DNA of 64,000 nucleotides from Sphaerisporangium album. GTDB taxonomy: Bacteria > Actinomycetota > Actinomycetes > Streptosporangiales > Streptosporangiaceae. Under the pieces are notes generated by a model, which did not search any database, was not told where the DNA came from, and saw nothing but the letters and a program-made list of their open reading frames with translations. The stretch's first letter is position 1. Every line of letters starts with the position of its first letter. Position numbers and translations under genes: made by a program. Where the stretch lies: assembly GCF_003323745.1 (NCBI RefSeq), contig NZ_QOIL01000002.1, positions 279,753-343,752 of the forward strand, read 5' to 3'. Below, in pieces: positions 1-8,901 of this stretch.

Positions 1-2
1 CA

Positions 3-1067
3 CATGAAAACCGCAGCGCCACTCGTAACGGCGCACAGACCAGCGAACCGCCGCGAAGCAAGGGCCCGTCCCGTACGCAGGCCAAAGTCGTGATCCCGGA
101 CGAGCAGTCCATGGTGACCATCCTCGGCTCCCGCGATGAGCTGCTGCGGGTCATCGAGGGCGCCTTCCGGGCGGACGTCCACGTACGCGGCAACGAGATC
201 ACCATCAGCGGAAGCCCCGAAGAGAGCAGCCTGGTCGTACGGCTGTTCGAAGAGATGGTCGAGCTCGTCCGGTCGGGAGCCCAGCTCACCACCGACGCGG
301 TCGAGCGCAGCATCGCGATGCTGCGCATGAGCTCGGGCCGTCCCGCCGACGTGCTCTCCCTCGACATCCTGTCCTCGCGCGGGCGCACGATCCGCCCGAA
401 GACGGTGAACCAGAAGCGCTACGTCGACGCGATCGACAAGCACACCATCGTGTTCGGCATCGGCCCCGCGGGCACGGGCAAGACCTACCTGGCCATGGCC
501 AAGGCCGTGAAGGCCCTGCAGGCCAAGGAGGTCAACCGCATCATCCTGACCCGGCCGGCGGTCGAGGCGGGTGAGCGGCTCGGCTTCCTGCCCGGCACGC
601 TGTACGAGAAGATCGACCCCTACCTGCGCCCGCTCTACGACGCCCTGCACGACATGCTCGACCCCGACTCGATCCCGCGCCTGATGGCGGCGGGCACGAT
701 CGAGGTGGCCCCGCTCGCCTACATGCGCGGGCGCACGCTCAACGACGCCTTCATCATCCTGGACGAGGCCCAGAACACCTCGCCCGAGCAGATGAAGATG
801 TTCCTCACGCGCCTGGGCTTCGGGGCGAAGATCGTCGTCACCGGCGACGTCACGCAGATCGACCTTCCGGGCGGGACACAAAGCGGTCTTAAGGTCGTCC
901 AGGATATCCTGGAGGGCATTCCGGACATTCACTTCAGCAGGCTGACGAGCGCGGACGTCGTCCGGCACAAGCTGGTGAGCGACATCATCGACGCCTACAG
1001 CCGTCACGATCTCGCGAACGCCGAGCCTCACGCCATCAAGGGCGGCAAACGCCCACGGGAGAGATAG
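3..1067 (+). CDS. phoH: PhoH-like P-loop ATPase (5' end probably outside window)
   Basis: PhoH-family ATPase, a cytosolic P-loop NTPase linked to RNA metabolism; its precise substrate is not settled. The Walker A loop GPAGTGKT lies near nt 464-487, the family hallmark [16 protein letters not shown] follows, and the Walker B stretch ILDEAQ is near nt 753-773. An N-terminal KH-like region precedes the ATPase. A GTG at 90 could start a 325-residue protein, but it has no Shine-Dalgarno sequence and the frame stays open to the left edge through a basic linker (GPSRTQAKV just before the GTG). The real start is therefore probably upstream of the window, and the entry is taken as 5'-partial. It is the first gene of a phoH-ybeY-CNNM operon, 6 nt before ybeY. 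Confidence 0.9.
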   Translation, partial: HENRSATRNGAQTSEPPRSKGPSRTQAKVVIPDEQSMVTILGSRDELLRVIEGAFRADVHVRGNEITISGSPEESSLVVRLFEEMVELVRSGAQLTTDAVERSIAMLRMSSGRPADVLSLDILSSRGRTIRPKTVNQKRYVDAIDKHTIVFGIGPAGTGKTYLAMAKAVKALQAKEVNRIILTRPAVEAGERLGFLPGTLYEKIDPYLRPLYDALHDMLDPDSIPRLMAAGTIEVAPLAYMRGRTLNDAFIILDEAQNTSPEQMKMFLTRLGFGAKIVVTGDVTQIDLPGGTQSGLKVVQDILEGIPDIHFSRLTSADVVRHKLVSDIIDAYSRHDLANAEPHAIKGGKRPRER

Positions 1068-1073
1068 AACACG

Positions 1074-1553
1074 ATGAGTATAGAGGTGGCCAACGAGTCG
1101 GGCGTCGAGGTCGACGAGTCCTCGCTCGCCAAGCTGGCCGGTCATGTGCTCGGGCGCATGGGCATCCACCCCCTGGCCGAGCTCTCCATCCTCATCGTGG
1201 ACGAGGCGGCGATGTCCCAGTTGCACGAGAAGTGGATGGGCGAGCCCGGACCGACGGACGTGCTCGCCTTCCCGATGGACGAGTTGCGGCCGAGCCCCGG
1301 CGGCTCCCGCCAGGAGGGCGACGCCCAGCTCGACCCCGCGCTCCTCGGCGACGTGGTGCTCTGCCCGCAGGTCGCGGCCAAGCAGGCCACGGAGGCCGGC
1401 CACAGCACCCGCGAGGAGCTCGAACTTCTCTGCACCCACGGCATCCTGCACCTCCTCGGCTACGACCACGCCGAGCCGGAGGAGCACGCGGAGATGTTCG
1501 GTCTTCAGGGCGAGTTGCTGGACGCGTGGCGGGAGGTGCGGCGGGAGCCGTGA
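1074..1553 (+). CDS. ybeY: Endoribonuclease YbeY (rRNA maturation factor)
   Basis: Single-strand-specific metallo-endoribonuclease of 159 residues that takes part in 16S rRNA 3' maturation and ribosome quality control in the cytosol. The zinc signature [11 protein letters not shown] sits near residues 122-132 and supplies the three metal-binding histidines. Upstream, [11 protein letters not shown] is the usual conserved YbeY segment. Length is normal for the family. The ATG at 1074 follows a GGGAGAG run. The stop codon overlaps the GTG start of the next gene by four bases (GTGA), indicating translational coupling. The phoH-ybeY pairing is widely conserved in bacteria, which supports both assignments. 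Confidence 0.95.
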   Translation: MSIEVANESGVEVDESSLAKLAGHVLGRMGIHPLAELSILIVDEAAMSQLHEKWMGEPGPTDVLAFPMDELRPSPGGSRQEGDAQLDPALLGDVVLCPQVAAKQATEAGHSTREELELLCTHGILHLLGYDHAEPEEHAEMFGLQGELLDAWREVRREP

Positions 1554-2872
1554 GTTCCCCCAGCGGGTGGCTGCTGTCGGCCGCCCTTCTGATCGTCATC
1601 GGCGGCCTGCTGGCCAGCGCGGAGACGGCCCTGGCGCGCATCTCGCGGGTGCGCGCCGAGGAGTTCGCGCGTAAGGGACGGCGCGGTGCGCAGCGCCTCC
1701 AGGCGATCGTCGCCGATCCGCCCCGCTACCTCAACCTGCTGCTGCTGCTCAGGCTGAGCTGCGAGCTGATCGCCACGGTGATCGCCACGCTGCTGTTCAT
1801 CGACTGGCTCGGCGACGAGGGCCAGGCGTACGCGGTGGCGGCCGGCGTCATGATCGTGATCAGCTACGTCATCGTCGGCGTCTCGCCGCGCACCCTCGGC
1901 CGCCAGCACGCCGAGCCCATCGCGCTGGCCAGCGCGCCCATCGTTTACGGCCTGACGCGCATCTTCGGGCCGCTTCCCAAGCTGCTGATCCTGCTCGGCA
2001 ACGCGCTGACGCCCGGCAGGGGCTTCCGCGACGGCCCGTTCACCTCCGAGGCCGAGCTACGCGACCTGGTGGACCTGGCCGAGGAGCGCCGGGTCATCGA
2101 GCCCGACGAGCGGCAGATGATCCACTCGGTGTTCGAGCTGGGCGACACGCTGGTCCGCGAGGTGATGGTCCCGCGCACCGACATGGTGTTCATCGAGCGC
2201 GGGAAGACCCTGTCGCAGGCGCTCTCGCTGGCCCTGCGCAGTGGCTTCTCGCGCATCCCGGTGGTCGGCGAGAACGAGGACGACGTGGTGGGCATCGCCT
2301 ACCTCAAGGACATCGTCCGCCGCGTCCACGAGGCCAACGGCGGCGGCGACACCGAGAGCGAGAAGGTCGGCTCGCTCATGCGCCCGGCCACGTACGTGCC
2401 GGAGAGCAAGCCGATCGACGAGCTGATGCGCGAGATGCAGGCGCGGCAGATCCACCTCGCGATCGTCATCGACGAGTACGGCGGCACGGCCGGGCTGGTC
2501 ACGATCGAGGACGTCCTGGAGGAGATCGTCGGCGAGATCGCCGACGAGTACGACCAGGAGGCCCCGCGCGTGGAGTGGCTCGGTGACGGCGGCGTCCGGG
2601 TGACCGCCCGGCTCTCCGTCGACGAGCTGGGCGAGCTGTTCGACGTCGAGCTGGACGTCGAGGACGTCGACACGGTCGGCGGCCTGCTGGCCCACGCCCT
2701 CGGCCGGGTGCCCATCGCCGGCTCCCGCGCCACCGTGGACGGCCTCAGCCTGACCGCCGAGAGCACCGCGGGCCGCCGCAACCGCATCAGCACGGTCGTG
2801 GTCCACCGGGTGCCCTCGGAGGAGGAGCTCGCGGAGGCGTCGGAGAACGTCTCCGAGACCTCCGGCACCTAG
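1550..2872 (+). CDS. CNNM/HlyC-CorC family membrane protein with CBS pair
   Basis: Member of the hemolysin C/CorC (CNNM) family, probably a magnesium/cobalt transport-related integral membrane protein of about 440 residues. Order of domains: N-terminal DUF21/CNNM membrane part with three to four hydrophobic segments (about residues 5-130), a CBS-domain pair (about 200-330, with [10 protein letters not shown] and the [20 protein letters not shown] motif), and a C-terminal CorC/HlyC domain (about 345-430). I chose the GTG at 1550, which overlaps the ybeY stop (GTGA). The frame is open further upstream but runs inside ybeY. In many actinomycetes the next genes would be a cytidine deaminase-like gene and era; here a terminator and T7SS genes follow. 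Confidence 0.92.
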   Translation: MSSPSGWLLSAALLIVIGGLLASAETALARISRVRAEEFARKGRRGAQRLQAIVADPPRYLNLLLLLRLSCELIATVIATLLFIDWLGDEGQAYAVAAGVMIVISYVIVGVSPRTLGRQHAEPIALASAPIVYGLTRIFGPLPKLLILLGNALTPGRGFRDGPFTSEAELRDLVDLAEERRVIEPDERQMIHSVFELGDTLVREVMVPRTDMVFIERGKTLSQALSLALRSGFSRIPVVGENEDDVVGIAYLKDIVRRVHEANGGGDTESEKVGSLMRPATYVPESKPIDELMREMQARQIHLAIVIDEYGGTAGLVTIEDVLEEIVGEIADEYDQEAPRVEWLGDGGVRVTARLSVDELGELFDVELDVEDVDTVGGLLAHALGRVPIAGSRATVDGLSLTAESTAGRRNRISTVVVHRVPSEEELAEASENVSETSGT

Positions 2873-2896
2873 TCCATCCGCGCCCATCCGCTTGCC

Positions 2897-2925
2897 GACA
2901 CCCGCCGCGCCCTGCGGCGGGTGTC
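2897..2925 (+). terminator. Rho-independent-like terminator of the phoH operon
   Basis: Perfect 12-bp stem GACACCCGCCGC / GCGGCGGGTGTC with a 5-nt loop (2909-2913), starting 24 nt after the CNNM stop codon. It is followed by GTCGTTATTG, only weakly T-rich, as is usual in actinomycetes. Confidence 0.75.
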
Positions 2926-3159
2926 GTCGTTATTGATGCGTTGTCGCCCTCTATCGGCGTCTATGGGGATATATGGCAAGCGTTCTTTAAGTGGCTTGCA
3001 AGTGAGGGGTGGCACCTTTGTCTCAGGCGCCCACCGGCTCGGGGCGCCGGTAAGGGGAGGGTCGGTTCGCCGGGGAGGGGTTCGCGGCGGGCCGGCTAGG
3101 GCCGGGGGGATGCGTGACGGGCCCTGGTCGGTGGGGGACCGGCCGGGGCGCGCCACGCT

Positions 3160-3202
3160 AAAAGGGTGCCTCACCCTCGCTGGGCGGGTGAGGCACCCTT
3201 TT
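3160..3202. terminator. Bidirectional terminator, 17-bp perfect stem
   Basis: AAAAGGGTGCCTCACCC at 3160-3176 pairs perfectly with 3186-3202 across a 9-nt loop. The A4 and T4 flanks give a T-run on each strand. It lies between the rightward phoH operon and the leftward EspB-like gene ending at 3245, so it can insulate both. The 234 nt between this and the first terminator hold no gene that I can support; that stretch is noticeably less GC-rich. Confidence 0.9.
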
Positions 3203-3244
3203 GGGCTTTCTGCCCGGTTCGCGCTACGGCGCGTCGCGGGACGG

Positions 3245-4627
3245 TCAGGCGATCACTCCGGGGGCGACGGGGCCGTCGCCGCCCCAGACGCTCTCGTCCT
3301 CGGTCAGCCAGGTGGAGCGTTCGCGTTCCTGGTTGCCGTCGGCGCCGCCGCCGCCCATCGGCATGAACGGCATGCCGCCCATGGGACCGGCCCCGGGGGC
3401 GCGACCGGCCAGGGCCTGGCCCGCGGCTCCGAGCCCGCCCGCGCCCCCGTACGACGTGCCGCCGCCGAGGCCCGAGCCGGGCCCTGTCCCGAGCGGCCCC
3501 GTCCCGAGCGGCCCCGTGCCGTAGGGACCCGTGTAGCCCGAGGTCGGGACGTTCACCCCCGGCGGTGTGGTCAGGCCGTTCGGGAGCCCGGTGGGGTTGC
3601 CGAGCCCCGGAGGAGTGTTGAGCTGGGTGGTGCCGGGCGGCAGGTTCGCCGGGTTGTTCATGCCCGCCAGGTCGGTGCCCCGCGGGTCGCCCGGGTTGAG
3701 CCCGGGAGGTTGCCCGGTGTTCGTGCCCGACCCCGGCGGGAGGCCGCCGCCGGGGAGGTCCGTCCCGCCGGTGCCCGTCCCCGGCGGCGGGCCGGAGCCG
3801 TCGCCGGGCGGCTGTCCGATGCCGCCCGGTCCCGTCCCGCCCGGCCCGGTGCCGGGGTCCGAGGAGCCGGGAACGCCCGACCCACCCGGGTACAGGACGT
3901 TGCCGTTCTTCCCGCCGCCGGTCAGGTCGCCGCCCGGGTACTTGTCGCCGAACGACGAGCCGTCGCCGTTGTATCCGCCTCCGCTGAACGGCGAGCCCGT
4001 GTACGGGTCGCCCTTCGGGTAGTTGACCGGGTCGATGGGAGGCGGAACGGGTGGCCCCGGAGCGGGCAGGACCGTCGTGACCTCCACCGGCAGCCCGTTG
4101 TAGACCGTCGTGATGTGCTTGTTCAGCTCTTCGAGGTGCTTGCGGGCCTTCTCGTTGTCGGTCTCGGTCTCGCCCGTGAAGGCCCCGACGATCATGGTCA
4201 CCGGCGAGATCGTCTTGACGTTCTCGGGGATGTCGTCGTCGAAGGTGAAGGTGCCGCTGTCGGGCAGGTTCGCCTTGGCCTTGCGCAGCTCGTCGGCGTA
4301 GAGGTTGTGGGCCGCGCCGACCTGCCGCGCGCGCTCCGAGAGCTCGCGGGCGGACGCGTGCAGCAGCCGCAGCGCCTCCTGGGCCTGCTTGGACGACGCG
4401 TCCTTCCAGTCCCCGGCCATCGAACCGGCGACGGACTCGATCAGGTTCACGGTGTCGCCCAGCACTTCGGCCGCCCGGATGTAGGCGCCGCCCGCCGTGG
4501 AGATCCCGTCCGGCTCGGTGTTCTCCAGCTTCTTGCGCACGCTCTCGACGCCGCCGTAGGTGCCCGAGTCCCCGCGCGGCGACGTTGTTCCGGCCTTCAC
4601 CGGCTGGATGTCGCTGATTCGCTCCAT
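3245..4627 (-). CDS. EspB/PPE-like T7SS substrate with Pro/Gly-rich tail
   Basis: Predicted T7SS cargo of 460 residues. The first ~190 residues are helical (WXG100/PPE/EspB-like, with GDWKDASSKQAQEAL in the predicted turn region). A long low-complexity tail rich in Pro, Gly, Asn and Thr follows (about residues 195-430), and the short conserved end STWLTEDESVWG is common in actinobacterial PPE-like proteins. No enzymatic motif is visible. It is the last gene of a leftward run after two WXG100 genes and a third helical protein, consistent with co-export with those partners. Start is the ATG at 4627; the upstream GATAGGT is only a weak ribosome binding site. EspB-like is the best family match, and a generic structural T7SS substrate is the alternative. 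Confidence 0.75.
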   Translation of the reverse strand: MERISDIQPVKAGTTSPRGDSGTYGGVESVRKKLENTEPDGISTAGGAYIRAAEVLGDTVNLIESVAGSMAGDWKDASSKQAQEALRLLHASARELSERARQVGAAHNLYADELRKAKANLPDSGTFTFDDDIPENVKTISPVTMIVGAFTGETETDNEKARKHLEELNKHITTVYNGLPVEVTTVLPAPGPPVPPPIDPVNYPKGDPYTGSPFSGGGYNGDGSSFGDKYPGGDLTGGGKNGNVLYPGGSGVPGSSDPGTGPGGTGPGGIGQPPGDGSGPPPGTGTGGTDLPGGGLPPGSGTNTGQPPGLNPGDPRGTDLAGMNNPANLPPGTTQLNTPPGLGNPTGLPNGLTTPPGVNVPTSGYTGPYGTGPLGTGPLGTGPGSGLGGGTSYGGAGGLGAAGQALAGRAPGAGPMGGMPFMPMGGGGADGNQERERSTWLTEDESVWGGDGPVAPGVIA

Positions 4628-4681
4628 TTCGACCTATCGCCTCGCTGTCGATCGCGTCGTCCGGCCGCCGGTCGCGGCGGC

Positions 4682-5068
4682 TCACACGTCGGTGGTGCTC
4701 GCCTGCTCGGCCTTGCCGATGTTGGCGAAGGCCGCTTTGGTGGCCTCCACCGCGGCCTCGTACTGCAGTATCAGCTTGTCGTAGCTCGTCGTGATCGCCG
4801 AGTGTCCCTTGCCGAAGACGACGGCGAGCTGCTGCGCCGCGTCCCATTCCCCGACGTGCTGGGCCGTGACCTGCCCGTACGCCTTGAGATGCACGGACGT
4901 CCCGGCCTCGCGGCCCTTGAGCCGCTGGACGTCGTCCTCGAGCGCCTTGATCAGGTTCTTCACCCGGGGGTGGTGGACGTCGACCCCGTCCTTGACGTCC
5001 AGCCCGGGCCACTTCGGATCGATCTCGAACCCGTTGTAGACGAAGCCGCTCTCTCCATGGCCGCTCAT
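4682..5068 (-). CDS. WXG100-superfamily-like helical protein
   Basis: 128-residue, mostly helical protein with no signal peptide and no membrane segment, encoded between a WXG100 gene and the EspB-like gene. It has no exact WXG, but GEWDAAQQL occupies the equivalent turn and the flanking stretches look like the two helices of the ESAT-6/WXG100 fold. The frame is open further upstream, into the neighbouring gene; I chose the ATG at 5068 because AAGGGG precedes it by about 7 nt and the upstream extension is only a shadow of the next gene. Role inferred from position: small T7SS substrate or co-substrate. Confidence 0.75.
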   Translation of the reverse strand: MSGHGESGFVYNGFEIDPKWPGLDVKDGVDVHHPRVKNLIKALEDDVQRLKGREAGTSVHLKAYGQVTAQHVGEWDAAQQLAVVFGKGHSAITTSYDKLILQYEAAVEATKAAFANIGKAEQASTTDV

Positions 5069-5142
5069 CTGGATCCCCTTGGGTTCCGCGACCGCCCCCG
5101 TGCGGGGCGGTCCTGGGCGTGCGATTACGTCGGGTGCCCGCG

Positions 5143-5457
5143 TCACTTGCCGTCGAACATGGCGACGTTGGCCCTCTCGGCCAGCGAGAAGTTCTCGTGG
5201 CCCTGCTCGATCACGGCGCCGAGCTGCTGGAGCAGGGCGGCCATGCGTCCCGAGGCGGCGTCCCACTGGGCGCGAGCCGCCCAGTACGCGCTGCGCGCGT
5301 CGCCCTCCCACTCGCCGAGCAGGCGGTCGAGGTCGCCCTCGAGATCCTGGAGGGTGCCTTCCATGGCCTGCCACTGGCGGGCGAAGTCCTGGCGCCCGGT
5401 GGTCATGGTTCCGAAATTGACCAGCGTGCGGTCGATGTCGTTGTTGATGCCAGCCAT
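5143..5457 (-). CDS. WXG100 family type VII secretion protein (ESAT-6-like)
   Basis: 104-residue WXG100 protein: two helices joined by the turn GEWEGDARSAY, a true WxG motif near residue 50. Such proteins form heterodimers that are exported by EccC. The ATG at 5457 is preceded by GGAGAA with correct spacing. It lies 53 nt after a second WXG100 gene, the usual esxB/esxA-type pairing, with eccB further upstream on the same strand. It ends AMFDGK without an obvious YxxxD/E export signal, so its partner or the downstream EspB-like protein may carry the signal. Confidence 0.88.
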   Translation of the reverse strand: MAGINNDIDRTLVNFGTMTTGRQDFARQWQAMEGTLQDLEGDLDRLLGEWEGDARSAYWAARAQWDAASGRMAALLQQLGAVIEQGHENFSLAERANVAMFDGK

Positions 5458-5510
5458 GATGTTCTCCGTTCGTGGAGGACCGGTTCGGGTCGGAGGTTCC
5501 GTCGGGCGGC

Positions 5511-5825
5511 TCAGACGTTGATGTTGGCGGTGAGCCGGTGGGCGGCCGCGGCCCCCGCGTCTTCCGTCACGCGGTACCTGGCCTCCGTCGCGTGGAGCTT
5601 CCTGGCGAGCTCCTGCAGCTCGCGCAGCACGACGCCGAGCTCGGTGTTCCACTGGTTGTACACGGTCTCGAACGCCATGCCGGACTGGCCGCCCCAGCCC
5701 GCGCGCAGGTCCGCCACGTGGCCCTGGAGCTGGGACTGGATGCTGCCGATGAGCGTGTGCGCCGCCTCGGTCTTCTTGGCGGACTCGACGATCTGGGGGA
5801 GATTCGCTGCGGTCTGCGGGGCCAT
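5511..5825 (-). CDS. WXG100 family type VII secretion protein (CFP-10-like)
   Basis: 104-residue WXG100 protein with the turn AGWGGQSGMAF near residue 43 (WxG = WGG) between two amphipathic helices. It is predicted to pair with the WXG100 protein encoded 53 nt downstream. The ATG at 5825 has a strong GGAGGT six bases upstream; extra Met codons upstream lack such a site. First cargo gene after eccB on this strand; the 195 nt between them probably carry a promoter, but I could not pick a convincing -35/-10 pair. Confidence 0.88.
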   Translation of the reverse strand: MAPQTAANLPQIVESAKKTEAAHTLIGSIQSQLQGHVADLRAGWGGQSGMAFETVYNQWNTELGVVLRELQELARKLHATEARYRVTEDAGAAAAHRLTANINV

Positions 5826-6020
5826 GGTTACCTCCATGGAGTACGGCCTGGCCATGGTCGCGGCGGCCCGCAATGCGGCAGACGCATCGTCGTGCCCCCG
5901 CGATGCTGATCAGTTGAAACATTAGGATCAAACACCACACAGTGGCCATTGGTCGCGTTGCGAGTCAGTAACGGTTTTCCGTACGCCTGCCTCACAATCG
6001 TCCGCATTATGTACGCGGCG

Positions 6021-7457
6021 TCAGGGCTTCACCGCGTCCACCTGGGTGACCGGCACGGGCGTCCGCGCGGCGGCCGGGTCGAGGACGGGACCCTCCGGGA
6101 TCAGATGCAGCAGGTGGGCCGGCAGCGGCGCGACCACGCCGGCGTCGTAGCCGAGCTTGGGCAGCAGGTCGGCCGACGCCAGGGCGAACCTGCGCCCCTG
6201 GTCGGTGACCAGCGAGTAGTTCTGGACGGCGCCGAGCTGGCCCTCCCCTGGTAGCAGCCCCGCGAGGACCGCGCCGCCCGGCGGCAGCAGCACCTGGTCG
6301 AAGTGGTCCTGGTCGGAGCCCGCCGTCGGCGGCATCGGCATCCGCATGCGGCCGCCGATGGTCAGCCGCGCCCGCGTGGAGCCCTTCTGCGTGTCGGAGT
6401 AGACCGCGCACAGCGGCGCCGACGGGTCCGGTGTGGCGATCTTCGGCATCGTCGCGGGCAGGCCCGGCCTCGCCAGCGACGTGCGGGAGGGCGCGACCCC
6501 GTTGACGTGCGCGGCGTCGGTCTCGATCGCCCGCACGGTCTTCCCGCCGTAGGCGGCCTTGCTGGACGGATCCTGGAGCAGCAGCGTGGCCTGCGCCTCG
6601 GAGATCGGGGCCAGCCCGTCGGTGAGCAGCACGTACCAGCGCGACTCCCCGCCGGTGACCCCGCGCACCGTGTAGACCCGGCCGGCCGCCGACGGGGCGC
6701 CGTCCGGCCCGCGCACCCTGCGCCCCAGGCCGGGGATCTTCGGCCCGCGGAAGTCGGGGCCGATGGGGAGCGCGTTGAGCCAGCTCGCCGGCACCTGGCG
6801 GGGCCGCTCTGCGGTCAGGGCGCGCACCCCCGCGTCCGAGACCCGCATGCGGCGGTCGGCGAGGATCACCCAGGCCTGCTGGCCGTCGTCGGCGATCATC
6901 GCGTCACCCCCGAAGGGCCTGCCGCCGACGTCCATGCCGCCCACCAGCGACACGTACGGCCTGCGGGCGCCGCCGGCCTCCGCGGCCTCGGCCACGCAGG
7001 CCGACCAGGGCCCGCGGACGAGCTTCTCGGGCGCGGGCAGGGAGGCGGGCGCGCCCGGGATGCCCACCAGCGTCCCCCGCGAGAAGCCCGCCAGCGACGC
7101 CGACGACACCGTGCGGACGGTCACGTCCTGGCTGTCCAGCAGAAGACGGGCCGACGTGTAGTTGGCGACCGGGATGAGCTTGGCCTCCTGCGCGCTGTAC
7201 ACGTACGTCGCGCCGGTCTCCTCCTCGACGATCAGCGTCCCCGGCGCGGTGAGCGCGGTGGCGCCGCCCGGCCGCATCAGCCCCCAGATGCCGAACGCGG
7301 CCGTCACCAGGACCGCCAGCAGGACGCCGCAGAACATCGCCACGTTGTGGCGCCGCATGGGCGACTCGGGCACGTCGGGCTCGCCCTGGAGCAGCGCCAT
7401 GCCGAGGCGCTGCATCATCAGCCGGTGCGCCTGGTAGAGATCACGACGGGTCTGCAT
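6021..7457 (-). CDS. eccB: Type VII secretion protein EccB
   Basis: Core T7SS membrane component of 478 residues. A short cytosolic N terminus with the family signature TRRDLYQAHRLMMQRL (residues 3-18) is followed by one membrane helix (about 40-62) and a large extracytoplasmic domain (about 65-440) with the repeated-fold pattern of EccB, including paired cysteines. EccB assembles with EccC, EccD and, in mycobacteria, EccE in the inner-membrane complex. Length is normal. It is divergent from the Pro-rich EspC-like gene starting at 7584, with a 126-nt shared intergenic region that must hold both promoters. It heads the leftward run of WXG100 and EspB-like genes. Confidence 0.95.
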   Translation of the reverse strand: MQTRRDLYQAHRLMMQRLGMALLQGEPDVPESPMRRHNVAMFCGVLLAVLVTAAFGIWGLMRPGGATALTAPGTLIVEEETGATYVYSAQEAKLIPVANYTSARLLLDSQDVTVRTVSSASLAGFSRGTLVGIPGAPASLPAPEKLVRGPWSACVAEAAEAGGARRPYVSLVGGMDVGGRPFGGDAMIADDGQQAWVILADRRMRVSDAGVRALTAERPRQVPASWLNALPIGPDFRGPKIPGLGRRVRGPDGAPSAAGRVYTVRGVTGGESRWYVLLTDGLAPISEAQATLLLQDPSSKAAYGGKTVRAIETDAAHVNGVAPSRTSLARPGLPATMPKIATPDPSAPLCAVYSDTQKGSTRARLTIGGRMRMPMPPTAGSDQDHFDQVLLPPGGAVLAGLLPGEGQLGAVQNYSLVTDQGRRFALASADLLPKLGYDAGVVAPLPAHLLHLIPEGPVLDPAAARTPVPVTQVDAVKP

Positions 7458-7583
7458 GCCACCTCTGCCTTGCCTGGCGGATCACGGCCGCCAGCATAGA
7501 GCCGTTATGTACGCTCGGAAGAGCGCTGAGCTAGTCTGCACTTCCACCGATCAAGACCTTGCCGGTACGGAACGGGGGACGCT

Positions 7584-8870
7584 GTGAGCGGCGAACGGAG
7601 CATAGAAGCGCTGCTGAACGGGGACGATCCGGCGTCGGCCGCCTCCGGCGGATTCGACGCGGCCACCGCGGGCACCGTCACCGGCGGCCCGTACGCCGTG
7701 CAGGCAGACGCAGGTCAGGCCGACCTCGGCGGCGCGGGGCTTCACGGGGGTCCTTTCTCGCCCGGTGGTCCGGGCGGTCCCTTCGGCGGAGGTCCGCAGA
7801 GCCTGTCCGACGGGAATCCGGACGGCTCGTTCGGCGGGGGCCTGGTCGTCCCCGTCGATCCGGGGAACCCTCTCGCGACGGGCGGCGACCTCGGCGTTCC
7901 GCTCGGCGTGGTCCCGCCCGGCGGCGGGGACGGCGGGCCGCTCTTCCAGGTGACGGGGCCCTCGTTTCCCGAGACGCGTGACCTGACGTTCCCGGACGGG
8001 GACGGCTCCGGGCCGGATATCAGCGGTCCTGGGCCGATCGATCCTTTCGTCCCGCAGTGGTCGCAGGTGGGGCAGCCGCACGGGACGGACCCCGGCGATC
8101 CGGGTCAGCCGGGCGATCCTGGGCAGCCAGGGGAGCCCTACGTGCCGGGGGAGCCGCACGATCCGCAGATCCCCGACCCGAACGTGCCGGACCCGAACAT
8201 CCCCGGCGGGCCGGGCATCCCCGACCCCAACCTCCCCGGGCAGCCCGACCCGACCATCCCGGGCGTTCCCGACCCCAACGATCCCGGGCAGTCCGACCCG
8301 ACGATTCCCCCCATCCCCGACCCGAACGTCCCAGGTCAGACGGACCCCACGATCCCCCAGAGCCAGGATCCGAACCTGCCCGGCGCCCTCGACCCGATGG
8401 GCTCCGGCGGCGGCGCGGGGCTCCCGTCCGTCTCGGACCTGCCCGGCGCCGGCGGGATGCCGTCGGGCGGCGGCGCGCCGTCAGGGGGCGGCGGAGGCGG
8501 CATGCCCGCGTTCCCGTCGGGTCCCGCGACGCCGGCGGTGCCCGGCCAGGTGCCGGGGGCCCCCAAGAACCCGGGGGAGACCCGCAAGGCCGACCCCGGA
8601 GCCCTGCGCGACCTCGGCAACACCATCGACACGAGCGCCGGCGGCAAGATGGACGGCTCGAAGCAGAAGACCAGCCAGATCCACGTCGGGTTCCCCGCGT
8701 TCGGGGTGATCGGGCTCGGCATCGCGGGCGCGCACGACCAGGTCCGCGAGAGCGCCACCGGCTACCTCCAGCAGGGCCGCGACACGCTCACCCAGTGGAA
8801 GGACATGCTGCACACCTCGGCCAAGTACTGGACCCTGGCCGAGGAAGCCAGCTCGACCAAGGGGAAGTGA
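7584..8870 (+). CDS. EspC-like T7SS protein with long Pro/Asp/Asn-rich repeat N terminus
   Basis: 428 residues in two parts. Residues ~1-330 are low complexity, Gly/Pro-rich, with a run of PDPN..PG repeats (about 190-275). Residues ~335-428 form a helical domain ending DMLHTSAKYWTLAEEASS. That C-terminal domain resembles the whole small protein encoded at 10321-10623: both share GFPxxGxxG, then a VRE segment, a W, and W-x3-AE-x-AS at the end. This is an EspC/WXG100-type secreted-protein domain. The GTG start at 7584 follows GGGGGAC. The next gene encodes a WXG/membrane protein, as in the second cassette. Function inferred: T7SS substrate with an extended surface-exposed region. Confidence 0.72.
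   Translation: MSGERSIEALLNGDDPASAASGGFDAATAGTVTGGPYAVQADAGQADLGGAGLHGGPFSPGGPGGPFGGGPQSLSDGNPDGSFGGGLVVPVDPGNPLATGGDLGVPLGVVPPGGGDGGPLFQVTGPSFPETRDLTFPDGDGSGPDISGPGPIDPFVPQWSQVGQPHGTDPGDPGQPGDPGQPGEPYVPGEPHDPQIPDPNVPDPNIPGGPGIPDPNLPGQPDPTIPGVPDPNDPGQSDPTIPPIPDPNVPGQTDPTIPQSQDPNLPGALDPMGSGGGAGLPSVSDLPGAGGMPSGGGAPSGGGGGGMPAFPSGPATPAVPGQVPGAPKNPGETRKADPGALRDLGNTIDTSAGGKMDGSKQKTSQIHVGFPAFGVIGLGIAGAHDQVRESATGYLQQGRDTLTQWKDMLHTSAKYWTLAEEASSTKGK
8160..8395 (+). repeat. Coding repeats: PDPN/PDPT-x2-PG array
   Basis: About eleven degenerate copies of a 7-11 residue unit (PDPNVPD, PDPNLPG, PDPTIPG, PDPNDPG and so on) within the gene starting at 7584. The units vary at codon level, so this is an old, diverged protein repeat and not a recent slippage tract. 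Confidence 0.8.
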
Positions 8871-8901
8871 CCTCAGGTGATCGCATGACGGAGGCCCGTC
8901 C

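Noticed and set aside
4-93. ATG-started short frame at the left edge (29 codons)
   Set aside because: Overlaps the open phoH frame, has no ribosome binding site visible and no recognisable content.
2921-5521. 866-codon open frame on the plus strand
   Set aside because: Antisense to four T7SS genes; composition is the Arg/Gly/Val-rich mirror of GC-rich coding DNA with no domain.
8160-8395. Possible CRISPR-like repeats
   Set aside because: Repeats are in frame, vary in length and sequence, and encode PDPN units; no constant repeat-spacer structure.
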